Below are positions 29,387-39,140 of a stretch of 64,000 nucleotides of DNA, piece after piece (within the stretch, counting starts at the first letter, position 1; the number at the start of each line of letters is the position of its first letter). Under the pieces are notes generated by a model that did no database searches, was not told the origin of the DNA, and was given only the letters and a program-made list of their open reading frames with translations. The DNA is from Deltaproteobacteria bacterium (lineage in GTDB: Bacteria > Lernaellota > Lernaellaia > JACKCT01), in contig JAOSJX010000024.1 of assembly GCA_027493875.1 (NCBI GenBank), forward strand, positions 62,001 to 126,000. The letters run 5' to 3'. The translations under genes were made by a program, and so were the position numbers.

Positions 29387-29406
29387 TGAATGAGCCCTCA
29401 TTCATT
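29387..29406 (-). promoter_or_regulatory. TetR-type palindromic operator upstream of OFA transporter
   Basis: ATGAATGAG-CC-CTCATTCAT has perfect 9-bp arms. The sequence resembles operators of TetR-family acyl-CoA or small-molecule regulators (ATGAATGA...TCATTCAT). The flanking 110 bp are AT-rich, as expected for a promoter. No TetR gene lies in the window, so the regulator is elsewhere. Confidence 0.7.
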
Positions 29407-29599
29407 TTCTGATTCGATTCTCCGCCCAAACGCCGGTCAGGTCAACGAAAATCGTCTATGAGTTTTGTCCGTTTTTACATTTCATAGATCAAGATAAATT
29501 ATTAATATTATTAAATAAAATGAGCTTTTACGACGCACTGCGCCGTTTGATCCTCATCAAGCCGGACTTTGGCGCAGGTAAGACGGCGAATTTTAATTA

Positions 29600-30586
29600 G
29601 AGCACTTCACGGTTGCATGTAGCCACATGATTTGAACCACCCGAAAGCGTCGTCGGCGGTGACGGTGCGGAGAGCTTCGCCGATGGCGCGGAAAAGTGCG
29701 TCGAGGGTTCGGGCTTTGACCTTGCGGAGATATGCTTTGATCTTGGACCACATCTTCTCGATGGGATTGAGATCGGGACTGTACGGCGGCAGGTAACGCA
29801 CCTGCGCTCCGACCGCCTCGATGAGGTGCGTCACCGCCGGGCTCTTGTGTGGCGCGAGGTTGTCCATCACCACCACGTCGCCCGCCCGCAGCCTCGGTGC
29901 CAGGACATGCTCGATGTACGTCTCGAATGCGGCGCCGTCGGTGGCCCCGTCGATGACCCAATCGACCGTTTGTCCGTTGAACCACAGCGCCGAGATCATG
30001 GTGGTCGTGTTCCAATGCCCGTGCGGCGACGCATCCACCACGCGCCCTCCGTCGAAGGCGCGCCCGTAAAGCCGGGTCATGTTGGTCTTGGCGCCGCTCT
30101 CGTCCAGAAAAATCAGGTGCGACGAGTCGATCCCGTCCGTTTCTTGGCGCCAAGCCTTCCGCCGGGCTTGGACGTCGGGACGGTCCTGCTCACGGGCGCG
30201 GAGTGACTTTTTTTTCGGCGGCAGCCCAAACGGCCCAGCGCCCGATGAACGGCCATGATGCTGCCGTGGCCGCCCGTGGCTGCCAGCAGTTCTTCGAGCG
30301 TGGCGTCCGGGTTTTCGCAAACCGCCTTCTTCAAGGCTTCCAACCGCGGACCTTGATAAACAGCCTGCCGGCCGCCGCCATGCGGTTTCGGCGCGATCGA
30401 CTCGCCCCGCCGCCGCCGGCCCAAGAGATTTCTCACGAATCCGTAGCTGACACCGAACCGGGCTGCGATGTCCCGCTTCGTCACCCCGCCGCGTTCGTAA
30501 GCCGCCACCACCTTCTCGCGTAGGTCCATCGAATAAGCGCTCATGTCTGACGTATCGGCATAGCCAACGCCAAACGTGAATTGCTC
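29600..30586 (-). mobile_element. IS630-family insertion sequence, complete
   Basis: The ends GAGCACTTCACGGTTG and, inverted, GAGCAATTCACGTTTG match at 14 of 16 positions. Each is flanked by the TA dinucleotide (29598-29599 and 30587-30588) that IS630/Tc1 elements duplicate on insertion. Length is 987 bp. It holds one transposase gene, which ends inside the terminal repeat. It landed in the AT-rich intergenic space between the OFA transporter and the sulfatase-like gene, and interrupts no recognisable gene. Confidence 0.9.
29607..30544 (-). CDS. IS630-family transposase, two frames joined by -1 shift
   Basis: The first ORF is the helix-turn-helix part ([33 protein letters not shown]). The second is the DDE domain: [28 protein letters not shown] and [17 protein letters not shown], supplying the D, D and E residues. 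They join at a run of eight A (about 30206-30213), where a -1 shift gives [18 protein letters not shown]630 elements often use programmed -1 frameshifting at such runs, so this break may be genuine. It could equally be a homopolymer deletion like others in this window. The other strand carries no competing gene. Confidence 0.9.
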
Positions 30587-30683
30587 TAGACCTTCAATAG
30601 TCTGGCCAAAGAAATGATGGTAAAGAATCGCACGATCACCGAGAAACGGCTTCTGAACCGTCGCCGTTCATTTGAGGGTGTTG

Positions 30684-31926
30684 ATGATTCGCGCGATGCT
30701 TGCCATTGCCGTTTTGACGGCCTGGGCGCCGCCCTCCGCGGCGGCGCCCACCGCTCTGGCGAAGCCCAACATTGTTGTTATTTCACTTGATACGGTGCGC
30801 GCGGATCATCTCGGAATTTACGGATATCGTCGGAGAACGTCTCCCAACATAACGCGGCTCGCGCTCCGTTCTTCCGTTTTCGACCGAGCGTACAGCGCTA
30901 CGCCGTGGACGCTCGGATCCTTCGCCGCGCTTTGGACATCGCAGCTTCCCAGCGTGGCCGGGATATTCGATTGGGGAAACCATCTCAAACCGCCGGCCGT
31001 TACCCTCGCCGAGATCCTCCGATCCGCGGGTTACGAAACCCATGCCGTCGTGAGTTGCGACGGTTTGCAGCGCAACGGCATCGAGCAGGGGTTCGACGTG
31101 TTTGACGACTCGCTCAACGACCGGCTGGACGCTTACGCGGCGCTGACGTCGCGCGATGTCACCGACGCCGGGATTCGCGCGTTGAACAGAGAACGCCGCC
31201 GGCCGATTTTTCTGTGGCTGCATTACTTCGATCCTCACGAGAAATATCTGGATCATCCCGAATTCGCGTTCGGCTCGGCGGAAATCGATTTATACGACGA
31301 GGAAATCGCCTCGACCGATTTCCATATCGGCCTGCTCATCGATTTCATGCTCGAAAAAGGGCTGTTTCGGAACACGATCATCGTGCTGCACGCGGATCAC
31401 GGAGAGGAATTCGGCGAACACGGCGGATCGCGCCATGCCATGACGCTGTACGAGGAAGTCGTCCGGGTGCCGCTGATCATCTATGTTCCCGAGAGGGCGC
31501 CCGACCGCGTGAAAGGGCTCGTCTCGCTCGTGGACGTCGCGCCGACGTTGCTCTCGCTCGCCGGCGTGGAAATTCCGTCGTCGTTCCGCGGCCGAACGAT
31601 GTCGGGGGCGCGGCGGACGTTTCGCTCCGCCGAAAAACGTTACGGTTTATCTGGAAAATTACGCGAACGGCCGTTGTCTCCACGGCTTGGCCGAAGAGCG
31701 GTACAAGCTGATCTTCGATTGCGCGGCCAAGGACGATGCCCTATTCGACATCGCATCCGACCCTGGTGAGAAGCGCCGCCTGACCGAAGCGGACGACCGC
31801 ATGAATTTGTTCAGAACCAAAATCAAACTTCGCTGGCGCTTCCGTGGACGCACGGCGCTGATCGAGCGCGAAGCCGTGCCGGAAGAATTGAAACAGATTT
31901 TGCGGTCGCTCGGTTATCTTCAGTAG
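30684..31926 (+). CDS. Exported sulfatase-fold hydrolase (alkaline-phosphatase superfamily)
   Basis: ATG 30684 follows TTTGAGGGTG and begins a signal peptide (MLAIAVLTAWAPPSAAAP). The core has NIVVISLDTVRADHLGIYGY with the metal aspartates, then YSATPWTLGSF at the nucleophile site, LWLHYFDPHEKY and LHADHGEEFGEHGG. The nucleophile position is Thr in ATP-W-T instead of the Cys/Ser of formylglycine sulfatases, so a phosphotransferase/phosphodiesterase or altered activity is likely. The frame breaks near 31638 at an A run: RSAE continues NVTVYLENYANGRCLHGL and ends ILRSLGYLQ. It is periplasmic. Substrate is unknown. Confidence 0.8.
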
Positions 31927-32057
31927 CCTCCAAGAGAAACGGCGCCGCCGCGGCGAAACGCCCGCCCTTCGTTGCGGGACCGGATCTATTTGGCTAAAAT
32001 CCGCGCGTCTCAAGCGGACGCGACGCGGCACCAAAAGAAACGAGCGGAGGAGCCCGG

Positions 32058-33722
32058 ATGGACGCGAAGAAGCTTGCCGAGGCCCGCGAAAAGTGGCGGC
32101 AAAAGGTTGAAAAATCGCTGGCGAAATTCCCCGAACGGCGCAAGACGTTCAAGTCCACGTCGGACTTTGAAATCGACCGCTGCTACGCCCCGGAAGGCGA
32201 CGCGGACGAGACGTACCTGGACCGGCTCGGCTTTCCCGGCGACTACCCGTTCACGCGCGGCGTCCAACCCACCATGTACCGCGGCCGGTTCTGGACCATG
32301 CGCCAGTACTCCGGCTTCGGCGACGCCGCGGCCACCAACGAGCGCTACAAATACCTGCTCGCGCAGGGGCAGACCGGCCTCTCCGTCGCCTTCGACCTCC
32401 CCACGCAGATGGGCTACGACTCCGACGACCCGCGCGTGACCGGTGAGGTCGGCAAAGTCGGCGTCGCCATCTCGTCGCTCGAAGACATGGAGACGCTCCT
32501 CGACGGTATTCCGCTGGATAAGGTCAGCACGTCGATGACCATCAACTCCACGGCGGGCACGCTGCTCGCCTACTACGTCGCCGTCGGCAAGAAGCAGGGC
32601 GTCGCCACGAAGGATCTCCGCGGCACCATCCAGAACGATCTGCTCAAGGAATACATGGCCCGCGGCACGTACATTTATCCGCCCGCGGAATCCATGCGCA
32701 TCATCACCGATATCTTCGCCTACTGCCGCGCGGAGGTTCCCAACTGGAACACGATCTCGGTGTCGGGTTACCACATCCGCGAAGCCGGCTGCTCGGCGGT
32801 TCAGGAAGTCGCGTTCACCCTCGCCGACGGCATCGCGTACGTGAACGCCGCGCTCGAAGCCGGCCTCGAGGTGGACGAGTTCGCGCCGCGCATCTCCTTC
32901 TTCTTCAACGCGCACAACAACCTCCTCGAAGAAGTCGCCAAGTACCGCGCCGCCCGGCGCATGTGGGCGAAGATCATGAAGGAGCGCTTCGGATCGAACG
33001 ATCCGAAATCGATGATGCTCCGTTTTCATACGCAGACCGCGGGATCGATGCTCACCGCGCAGCAGGCCGAAAACAACATCGTCCGCGTCACGCTCCAGGC
33101 GCTCGCGGCGGTTCTCGGCGGCACGCAATCCCTGCACACGAATTCCATGGACGAAGCCCTCGCCCTGCCCACGGAAAAGGCCGTGACCGTCGCTTTGCGC
33201 ACGCAGCAGATCCTCGCGCACGAGGCGGGCGTGGGCGATACCATCGACCCGCTCGCCGGCGGCTACTACGTCGAGGCCCTGACCGACGAGATCGAAGCGA
33301 AAGCGTGGGACTACATCAAACGCATCGACGAGATGGGCGGCATGGTCGAGGCCATCATGCACGGCTTCCCGCAGCGCGAGATCCAGAACAAGGCCTACGA
33401 GTGGCAGGTGGAAATCGAGAACGACGACCGCGTCATCGTCGGCGTCAACAAGTTCACGGCCGACGAGCAACCGCCCGCCGACCTTCTCAAGGTGGACGAG
33501 TCCGTGGAGCGCGCGCAGCGCGAACGCCTCGCGGCGCTGCGTTCGCGGCGGGACGGCGCGCGCGTCAAAACGGCGCTTGCCAAAATCACGGAAACCGCCA
33601 AGGGCACGGGCAACCTCATGCCGCCCATCGTCGAAGCCGCGGAAGCCTATGCCACCACCGGCGAAATCGCCGACGCCATGCGCGAGGTCTTCGGCGAATT
33701 CGAGGAAGTGATCGTCGTCTAG
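32058..33722 (+). CDS. Methylmalonyl-CoA-type mutase, large (catalytic) subunit
   Basis: This 554-residue protein is the TIM-barrel acyl-CoA-binding subunit of a two-subunit mutase of the methylmalonyl-CoA mutase family. Evidence: [68 protein letters not shown] and [16 protein letters not shown]. The B12-binding domain is absent, as expected when it is a separate small subunit, but that subunit is not in the window. The family rearranges carbon skeletons between branched and linear acyl-CoAs. It is inserted between unrelated genes, starts after GGAGGAG and ends at its own terminator, so it is a single-gene unit here. Confidence 0.93.
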   Translation: MDAKKLAEAREKWRQKVEKSLAKFPERRKTFKSTSDFEIDRCYAPEGDADETYLDRLGFPGDYPFTRGVQPTMYRGRFWTMRQYSGFGDAAATNERYKYLLAQGQTGLSVAFDLPTQMGYDSDDPRVTGEVGKVGVAISSLEDMETLLDGIPLDKVSTSMTINSTAGTLLAYYVAVGKKQGVATKDLRGTIQNDLLKEYMARGTYIYPPAESMRIITDIFAYCRAEVPNWNTISVSGYHIREAGCSAVQEVAFTLADGIAYVNAALEAGLEVDEFAPRISFFFNAHNNLLEEVAKYRAARRMWAKIMKERFGSNDPKSMMLRFHTQTAGSMLTAQQAENNIVRVTLQALAAVLGGTQSLHTNSMDEALALPTEKAVTVALRTQQILAHEAGVGDTIDPLAGGYYVEALTDEIEAKAWDYIKRIDEMGGMVEAIMHGFPQREIQNKAYEWQVEIENDDRVIVGVNKFTADEQPPADLLKVDESVERAQRERLAALRSRRDGARVKTALAKITETAKGTGNLMPPIVEAAEAYATTGEIADAMREVFGEFEEVIVV

Positions 33723-33733
33723 CGAAAAGTAAA

Positions 33734-33757
33734 AAGCGGAGCCGGTCGGCTCCGCTT
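33734..33757 (+). terminator. Terminator of the mutase gene
   Basis: AAGCGGAGCCG / CGGCTCCGCTT is an 11-bp perfect stem with a 2-nt centre, followed by CGTTCTT. It starts 12 nt after the stop codon. Confidence 0.85.
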
Positions 33758-33803
33758 CGTTCTTGCTCAAAGGCCCAACGGCTCAATCGCTCAGCGGCCC
33801 GCC

Positions 33804-34487
33804 TCAGTCTCCCACCGCCGGGGCGCCGGAACTGACGACGAAGATCATGTCGGCCGCCGCTTCGAATGGATAACTCTCTTCATCCGCGGCGGCGTCATCA
33901 TCCGCGGCGGTGTCGTCGTCGTCCGGTCCGCCGTCCGTCGTATCGTCGTCGCCGGTATCGTCATCACCCGTGTCGTCATCGGCGTCGTCGTCGCCGGTAT
34001 CGTCATCGTCGTCCGCGAGCGCGTCGCCGTCGTAAACAAGGACGCGGAAGTTCAGGATGACCGGAATGGTCTCCACCAGCGGGACGGTAAACTTGAACGT
34101 CCGGTCGTTTTCCTGTTGCACCCATTCGACCGGCTCGAACGAAATGCGTGCGGCGTCCTGGTTGCGAAGGAAGATTTTGACGTTGGCTTCGACGTCCTCA
34201 AAACGCGAAAGCCGGTCGATCCGGCACACGCCCTCCACCAGCGAACCTACCGGGCCGCGGTACTTGCGGAACTCCACGCGGCCGATCACGTCGTCCGTCT
34301 GGAAATTGTAGAGGTCGTCGCGCAGCACCAGGATCGGAATGCGGCGGGTATCGTCGCCGTCGTCGTCTTCCTCGTTATCCTGCGTGCACGCGATCACGAA
34401 CGACACCGCCAAGAGGCCGAGAAGCAGCGCGGCCCCGAAGAGCCACGCGCGGCGGTTCGTCGCGCCGTTACGGACGGTTTTCATCAT
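33804..34487 (-). CDS. Lipoprotein with internal Asp-rich segments
   Basis: The leader WLFGAALLLGLLAVSFVIAC has a lipobox and is followed by TQDNEEDDDGDD. A 120-residue domain (VLRDDLYNFQTDDVIGRVEF, RISFEPVEWVQQENDRTFKF) may be an immunoglobulin-like beta domain; I do not recognise a family. Near the C-terminus is a second DDDT-type linker, then YPFEAAADMIFVVSSGAPAV. It therefore has acidic linkers on both sides of the domain. Probable location is the outer membrane. Function is unknown. Confidence 0.65.
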   Translation of the reverse strand: MMKTVRNGATNRRAWLFGAALLLGLLAVSFVIACTQDNEEDDDGDDTRRIPILVLRDDLYNFQTDDVIGRVEFRKYRGPVGSLVEGVCRIDRLSRFEDVEANVKIFLRNQDAARISFEPVEWVQQENDRTFKFTVPLVETIPVILNFRVLVYDGDALADDDDDTGDDDADDDTGDDDTGDDDTTDGGPDDDDTAADDDAAADEESYPFEAAADMIFVVSSGAPAVGD

Positions 34488-34593
34488 CGGCGTTTGGTAT
34501 CAGGGGCCACCCGCCTTGTCAAGACGCAACGGCCCTCCCGACGTCCTCCATCAAGCGCGCAACCGCGCGCGATCTCTGAGCTTTTCGCGCGGC

Positions 34594-35219
34594 CTACTTC
34601 CCTTCGACCTTGTCGCGGACGGACTTCACGACCTTCTTCAAACTCGTGTTCGTCAGCCAGTTCTGAATGAACTTCGGCACGGACATTCCGGTGTCAACGG
34701 CCACGGTGTACGCGACGATCGACTTTCCGTCGCCGTGCGCCTTGACCACCCACGCGCCCACCGAGTCGGCCACGTTTTTCTTGGGCTTCGCGTCGTCCAT
34801 CCGCCAACGGACGGTTCCCGCGTCCTTGTTGACTTCATGGATGCAGGTGTACGTGACCTGACTTCCGACGATCGACAACTCGAATTCCACGTCCACGCGG
34901 TTGCCCTCGCGCTTCACGACCTTCGTTTGTTTCGTGTTGGGCATCCACGACGGATAGGTCTCGAAGGAATCGAGCGCCGCCATCACCTTGTCGGGCGGCG
35001 CGTCGATCATGATCAAGGCCACGCCGCGCCCTTTGTCGTTGCCGGCGGCGTCCTTCTCCATGATGTTTTCCTTCACGATGTCGCCGTCGGCGAGCTTCGC
35101 CAGATTGTCGGACGTCAGATATTTCGAGAGATCCGGCACCGGCACAAAATCCGGCGCGGCCACGGCGACGGCCGACCACAGGACCGCCCCGAGAAAAACG
35201 CAAAAACCAGCTTCCGCAT
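34594..35219 (-). CDS. Exported SRPBCC/START-type lipid- or ligand-binding protein
   Basis: ATG 35219 (MRKLVFAFF) follows AAGGGGGAG. One T appears missing from a five-T run near 35195; restoring it yields a signal peptide FLGAVLWSAVAVAAPDF that runs into the track ORF at 35163. The mature part is a SRPBCC (polyketide-cyclase/COQ10-like) domain: VALIMIDAPPDKVMAALDSF, YPSWMPNTKQTKVVK, TVRWRMDD, and a terminal amphipathic helix. Such domains bind hydrophobic ligands in a deep cavity. Periplasmic location is inferred from the leader. It lies just downstream of the flippase-like gene on the same strand and may share its transcript. Confidence 0.78.
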
Positions 35220-35250
35220 AAACTCGCTCCCCCTTGTCTTGAGTCCGGAT

Positions 35251-36291
35251 CTACTTACCACGCGCCGCCGCGCCGGGGCCAGAGGGCTCGTTTTTCGGCG
35301 CGTCCGCCCGGGCCAACGCCCGCCGCCCGCCCGTCGCAAGGACGACGCCGCCGGCGAGAATGAACGGAATCTGGCTGATGAGGTGCACGACGATGGCGAC
35401 CGGCAGCGCCCGTTCCCGCGGGATGCCGACGAGCTCCGAGCCGAGCACGAACCCGGCGTGAAACGTCCCGACGAATCCGGGAGATGCGGGCGCGGCAACC
35501 GCGAACGTCACCGACACCATGACGACCGCGACGTCCGAGAACGTGACGTCGATGCCGACCGCTTTGAAGACGTACATGCCGGGCCCCATCGTCACGAGCC
35601 ACATCGTCAGCGAAAGCGCGAAGACCAGGGCCGCCCGCCCCTTGGACTCCAGCGCGGCGAGCCCGTGCAGCGCCTCGTCGAACCAACGCGCAAGCCGCGA
35701 CGCGTGTTCCGCCGGCGCGGCTCCGCGCTTCGCCCGACGTCCGCGCAAAAAGAATCCGAAAACGAGGAGCCCCAAAACAACCGATCCCGCGCCCGCCCCC
35801 AGCATCCAAGGAGGAACGGGCAGGCCGGGAATTTCCTTTCCGCAAATCCCGAAAGAAAGAAGGCACCGATCAGCGCAAGCGCGACGACGTCGAGCGTCCG
35901 CTCCAGCACCGCCACCGACGCCGTGGACATGAACGGCGCGCCGGTCCGCCGCGCGAAATACCCGACGCGCACCACCTCGCCCGTCCGCATCGGCATCAGG
36001 CCGTTGAAAAAGATCGACACGAGCACCGCTTCCATCGACGCGGCGAAGGTCGAGCCCTGTCCGTGCATCATGACGTGCCAGCGAAACCCGCGGACCGTCG
36101 TGCCGGCAACGAAAAAAAACAGCGCCACGACGAGTGGCAACACCGGCATCGACGCGATGGCTCGGACCGTTTCGCGCAAATCCATGCCGCGCAGCGCGAT
36201 CCACAGCGCGAAGACGGTGATCGCCGCGGAGATCGTGAGCGCCACGGGTTTTTTTTCGGAGAAACGCGAACAGCGCCCCGAGACGTTCCAT
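35251..36291 (-). CDS. AglD/YbhN-family membrane protein, second copy
   Basis: ATG 36291 starts MERLGALFAFLRKK. Removing one A from an eight-A run near 36250 joins it to PVALTISAAITVFALW. A second break near 35835, one missing G, joins GFAER to EIPGLPVPPWMLGAGAG. The whole has about eight membrane helices with the family segments VSIFFNGLMPMRTGEVVRVG and FAVAAPASPGFVGTFHAGFV. It belongs to the same UPF0104 family as the gene at 17.2 kb. It starts 4 nt after the heptosyltransferase stop, so it may move or modify the same glycolipid. Confidence 0.83.
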   Translation of the reverse strand: MERLGALFAFLRKKTRGAHDLRGDHRLRAVDRAARHGFARNGPSHRVDAGVATRRGAVFFRCRHDGPRVSLARHDARTGLDLRRVDGSGARVDLFQRPDADADGRGGARRVFRAADRRAVHVHGVGGGAGADARRRRACADRCLLSFGICGKEIPGLPVPPWMLGAGAGSVVLGLLVFGFFLRGRRAKRGAAPAEHASRLARWFDEALHGLAALESKGRAALVFALSLTMWLVTMGPGMYVFKAVGIDVTFSDVAVVMVSVTFAVAAPASPGFVGTFHAGFVLGSELVGIPRERALPVAIVVHLISQIPFILAGGVVLATGGRRALARADAPKNEPSGPGAAARGK

Positions 36292-36295
36292 CGGG

Positions 36296-37465
36296 TCAGC
36301 CCGCCAAAGCGCGTTCGATGGCTTGCCAGACCTGGTCCTGGCCGATGCGGTCCATGCAGTCGATCGTGCGGCAAAGCTTGACGTAGCCGAAGATCGAGCA
36401 CGGCCGGCACGGCACGCGCGTCGAGACGCTTTCGCCCGACGCCGTGGGCGGTCCCCACTTGCGTTCGTCGGACGCGCCGAAAAGGACGACGGTCCGCGTG
36501 CCGAACGCGTGCGCGAGGTGCGTGACGCCGGTGTCGCACCCGACGTAGAGCTTCGCGCGCGCCACCACCGCCGCCGTTTCCGAGAGCGACAGCCGCCCGA
36601 CAAAGGACGTCACCCGCGGATCGTTCACCGAACGCATCACCTCGCGCGCGATCATCGACGAATCGTCGCCGCCGACCAACGTCACGCGTCCGGCGTTGAG
36701 CGCGAGCAACCGCCGCACGATTTCCGCCCAACGCCCCGCCGGCCAGACTTTGCCGCGCGCGCCGCCGTACGGGAACACGGCGACGTAGCGTCCCGGCGCC
36801 TCCGAAAATCCCGGCACGGACGACGGCAGCCGCGACTCGTCGAGCAGGCCGGTGAGCGGCAGCGGCGCGTCGGCTTTGCCGCAAAGCGGCTCGACGAGCA
36901 GCGAGAACGCCTCGGCTTCGTGACGGTCCATCGGGTAATCGACGAGATGCGTGTAGAGTTCGTTACGCGCGGGGCTGATCTTGAAACCGATGCGCACCGG
37001 CGCGCCCGAGAGATACGCGAAGATGACCGACGAGTTGTGAAACTGTTCCGCGTCGATGGCGACGTCGAATTGCCCGTCGCGCAGTTTTGAAAGAAACGTT
37101 TGCGGCCCGCGGTCGTAGCAGAGCACCTCGTCGAAGAGCACCGAAAGATCGGCGACCTGCCGGTTGCGCTGTTCGCCGACGAGCGTCAGGCGTGCGCTTG
37201 GAAACAGTTCCTTGACACGGCGGACGGACGGCAACAGCAACAGCAGATCGCCCATGCCGCCGGGCCGGATGAAAAGGACGCTTTTGACGCGATCCGGAAC
37301 GATTTCGACGAAGGGCGGCCCGAGCGTCTTCCGGAAGTTCCGCCACCCGAGAAATCGGACGATCAACCCGCCGATATAGCGGTCGACAAACTTGAGCGCG
37401 CCGGTCTTGAATCCCAAGCCTCTATCCTCGCGAAAGTTGGACAAAAGGAAAGGGAAATCGGGCAT
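36296..37465 (-). CDS. Glycosyltransferase family 9 (ADP-heptose:LPS heptosyltransferase-like)
   Basis: This 389-residue GT-B enzyme has the family-9 N-terminal motif IRPGGMGDLLLLLPSVRRVK and, in the C-terminal half, TLVGGDDSS, LYVGCDTGVTHLAHAFGTR and VVLFGASDERKWGPP. Members add heptose from ADP-heptose to the inner core of lipopolysaccharide at the cytoplasmic face. The C-terminus has a Cys-rich segment (PCRPCSIFGYVKLCRTIDC) often seen in the family. It indicates an LPS-type outer membrane. The next gene, a flippase-like protein, follows after 4 nt. Confidence 0.9.
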   Translation of the reverse strand: MPDFPFLLSNFREDRGLGFKTGALKFVDRYIGGLIVRFLGWRNFRKTLGPPFVEIVPDRVKSVLFIRPGGMGDLLLLLPSVRRVKELFPSARLTLVGEQRNRQVADLSVLFDEVLCYDRGPQTFLSKLRDGQFDVAIDAEQFHNSSVIFAYLSGAPVRIGFKISPARNELYTHLVDYPMDRHEAEAFSLLVEPLCGKADAPLPLTGLLDESRLPSSVPGFSEAPGRYVAVFPYGGARGKVWPAGRWAEIVRRLLALNAGRVTLVGGDDSSMIAREVMRSVNDPRVTSFVGRLSLSETAAVVARAKLYVGCDTGVTHLAHAFGTRTVVLFGASDERKWGPPTASGESVSTRVPCRPCSIFGYVKLCRTIDCMDRIGQDQVWQAIERALAG

Positions 37466-37566
37466 TTGTCAAGGCCGGCGGCGCGTGCTCGCCGATGAGT
37501 CCGCGCGGCCGGCGCGAGGATTGCCGCGTGGCTCCCGGGCAACGGAGCGCGGACGCGCGGCGAAGG

Positions 37567-37959
37567 CTACGGGCGGAGGGTTTCAGGAAAGAAGCGGCGT
37601 CGCGGCCGCGACGCTTTTCTTATTTTTTCCGGATCGGGGAGTTGCCCGGCCGCTTCGATTTCCTTCTGCTCTTCAAGGGATTTCGCCGTGGGCAATTGAT
37701 CCTTCTTCTCGGTGATGACCGGGTGCTTTTCGCACATGTCGGCGTTGAACTGCGTGTACCAAGTCCACTTTTCCGGAACTTCCTCGTCCTCGTAGATCGC
37801 TTCGACCGGGCACTGGTCCACGCACGCGTCGCAATTGATGCAGGTCTCGGGGTTAATGTAGAGCATGTCCGGACCCTCGTGGAACGCCTCGACCGGGCAG
37901 ACCTCCACGCAATCCGTGTATTTACATTTCACACAGTACTGAGTAACGACGTAAGTCAT
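37567..37959 (-). CDS. fdxA: Seven/eight-iron ferredoxin, FdxA-like
   Basis: MTYVVTQYCVKCKYTDCVEVC and ETCINCDACVDQCPVEAIY are the two cluster motifs of Azotobacter-type FdxA ferredoxins (one 3Fe-4S or 4Fe-4S and one 4Fe-4S). They are followed by the typical FNADMCEKHPVITEKKD segment. It is a cytoplasmic electron carrier. The last 15 residues (ASRPRRRFFPE) are unusual and overlap a perfect 18-bp GC palindrome at 37597-37614, so the true end may differ by a frameshift. ATG 37959 follows GGGGAAGGAG. It is transcribed alone. Confidence 0.92.
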   Translation of the reverse strand: MTYVVTQYCVKCKYTDCVEVCPVEAFHEGPDMLYINPETCINCDACVDQCPVEAIYEDEEVPEKWTWYTQFNADMCEKHPVITEKKDQLPTAKSLEEQKEIEAAGQLPDPEKIRKASRPRRRFFPETLRP

Positions 37960-37969
37960 TCTATCTTCG

Positions 37970-38340
37970 CTCCTTCCCCAAACCGGGCCACGGCAACACG
38001 CTGCGGCGAACGACGTTTTTCCTGAACGGCGACGCGAAAAGGGATATGCCGCGTTCGTGCCGACAAGTCAATACGAACGCATGGCGCCAACAAATCGGAG
38101 CTTCCCTCGTGTTTGGCGCTTCTCCGGTGACGCGCCGTCTCATGTCCGAAAAGCTTCCGCCACCGGGCGGTTTTTTCTCGGACCTTCGATCTTTGACGAT
38201 GGACCGAATAAAAAGAAGGGCGTCTGGAGCCCTTGAGAAACAGCCACCCGTTCTTGTTGTTTTTCGGGCCCCAGACGCCGTCCCGATACGGAGGGATAGG
38301 AGGGGTCGACCCCACCGGCTCGGCGGGGGTTTCGGTTTTT
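37970..38340. other. Gene-free interval between ferredoxin and Crp/Fnr genes
   Basis: Long track ORFs cross this region on the minus strand, but only because the Crp/Fnr gene is frameshifted near its end. Besides the terminator at 38219-38279 I see no gene here. It probably also holds the ferredoxin promoter. Confidence 0.55.
38219..38279 (-). terminator. Terminator-like hairpin after the Crp/Fnr gene
   Basis: GGCGTCTGG and CCAGACGCC pair perfectly, with extra GCCC/GGGC pairing inside. On the minus strand CTTCTTTTTATT follows. The loop is long (about 43 nt), so confidence is moderate. Confidence 0.55.
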
Positions 38341-39022
38341 CTAAGCCGCCCCGGCCGCGGCGCTCTCCAGCGCCTGCCGGTCGATGAAGCATGGTTTTCT
38401 TCGGCATCGGCCGCACCAGCCGCGCGGCACGGAATTTCGAAATCGTCCGGATGCAGGTCTCGACGGTAACGCCGGCCATGTCCGCGATTTCCTGGCGCGT
38501 GAGCGGCAGGCCGATCAGCCCATCCTGCTCGCCGGTCCAGCGATCCGCCAGCATCACCAGCAGATTGGCGATCCGCTCCTGCGCGCGGCCGACCGAGAGA
38601 AACTCGACGTTGCGTTGGAGGTCGCGGATGTGGCGCGCCATCTCTTCGGACACGGCCAAACCGATCCGCGGATTTTTCTGCGCCAGCGTCCGAAGCGTCG
38701 CCGCGGGAAACCGCGTCACGACGACCTTGGTCCGCGCCTGCGCGGAAAGGTTGTAGGCGGTTTCGGTCATCGCCTCGGGCAAGCCGAGCACGTCCCCGGG
38801 GCCGAACAACGCGACCACGCGCTCGCGGCCGGACGGATCCTGCTTGACCAGCCGAATCGTCCCCTTTTTGACGATCAGAATCGCGTCGGCGCCGTCTCCT
38901 TCCACAAAGAGAAACTCGCGCCGCGCAAAGACCCGCGTTCCCGCGTATCGGAGAAAGAATTCGTGTCCGTTGCGGATGAGGGCGGACATCATGGAGGATT
39001 CGACTTTGAGGTGCGGGGACAT
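38341..39022 (-). CDS. Crp/Fnr-family transcriptional regulator
   Basis: ATG 39022 (MSPHLKVESSMMSAL) follows ACGGAGGC; the 120 residues upstream in the track ORF are not coding. The cyclic-nucleotide-type barrel is seen in EFLFVEGDGADAILIVKKG, RVVALFGPGDVLGLPEAM and SAQARTKVVVTRFP. The winged helix is LPLTRQEIADMAGVTVETC followed by IRTISKFRAARLV. A one-base change near 38390 alters the end: KKTM continues FIDRQALESAAAGAA and stops at 38341. No cysteine cluster of the FNR type is present at the N-terminus, so it senses something other than oxygen via Fe-S. Targets are unknown. Confidence 0.88.
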
Positions 39023-39140
39023 GAAAGCCTCCGTTCCTTGGCCAAAAAAAGTCCTTCGACAAAGGCGCATACGCCGCGCGCCGCCCGGGCGTTTCAACCG
39101 CACGACCGAAAAGTGCCGTATTGCGTGAGGCGACTTACGT

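Noticed and set aside
27788-29389. 533-codon open frame on the + strand
   Set aside because: It is antisense to the OFA transporter, Arg/His/Glu-rich, and contains a terminator hairpin near its start.
29520-29600. Short ORF (MSFYDALRRLILIKPDF) cut by the IS630 element
   Set aside because: It has no ribosome site. The rejoined flanks give an immediate stop, so I do not see a disrupted gene.
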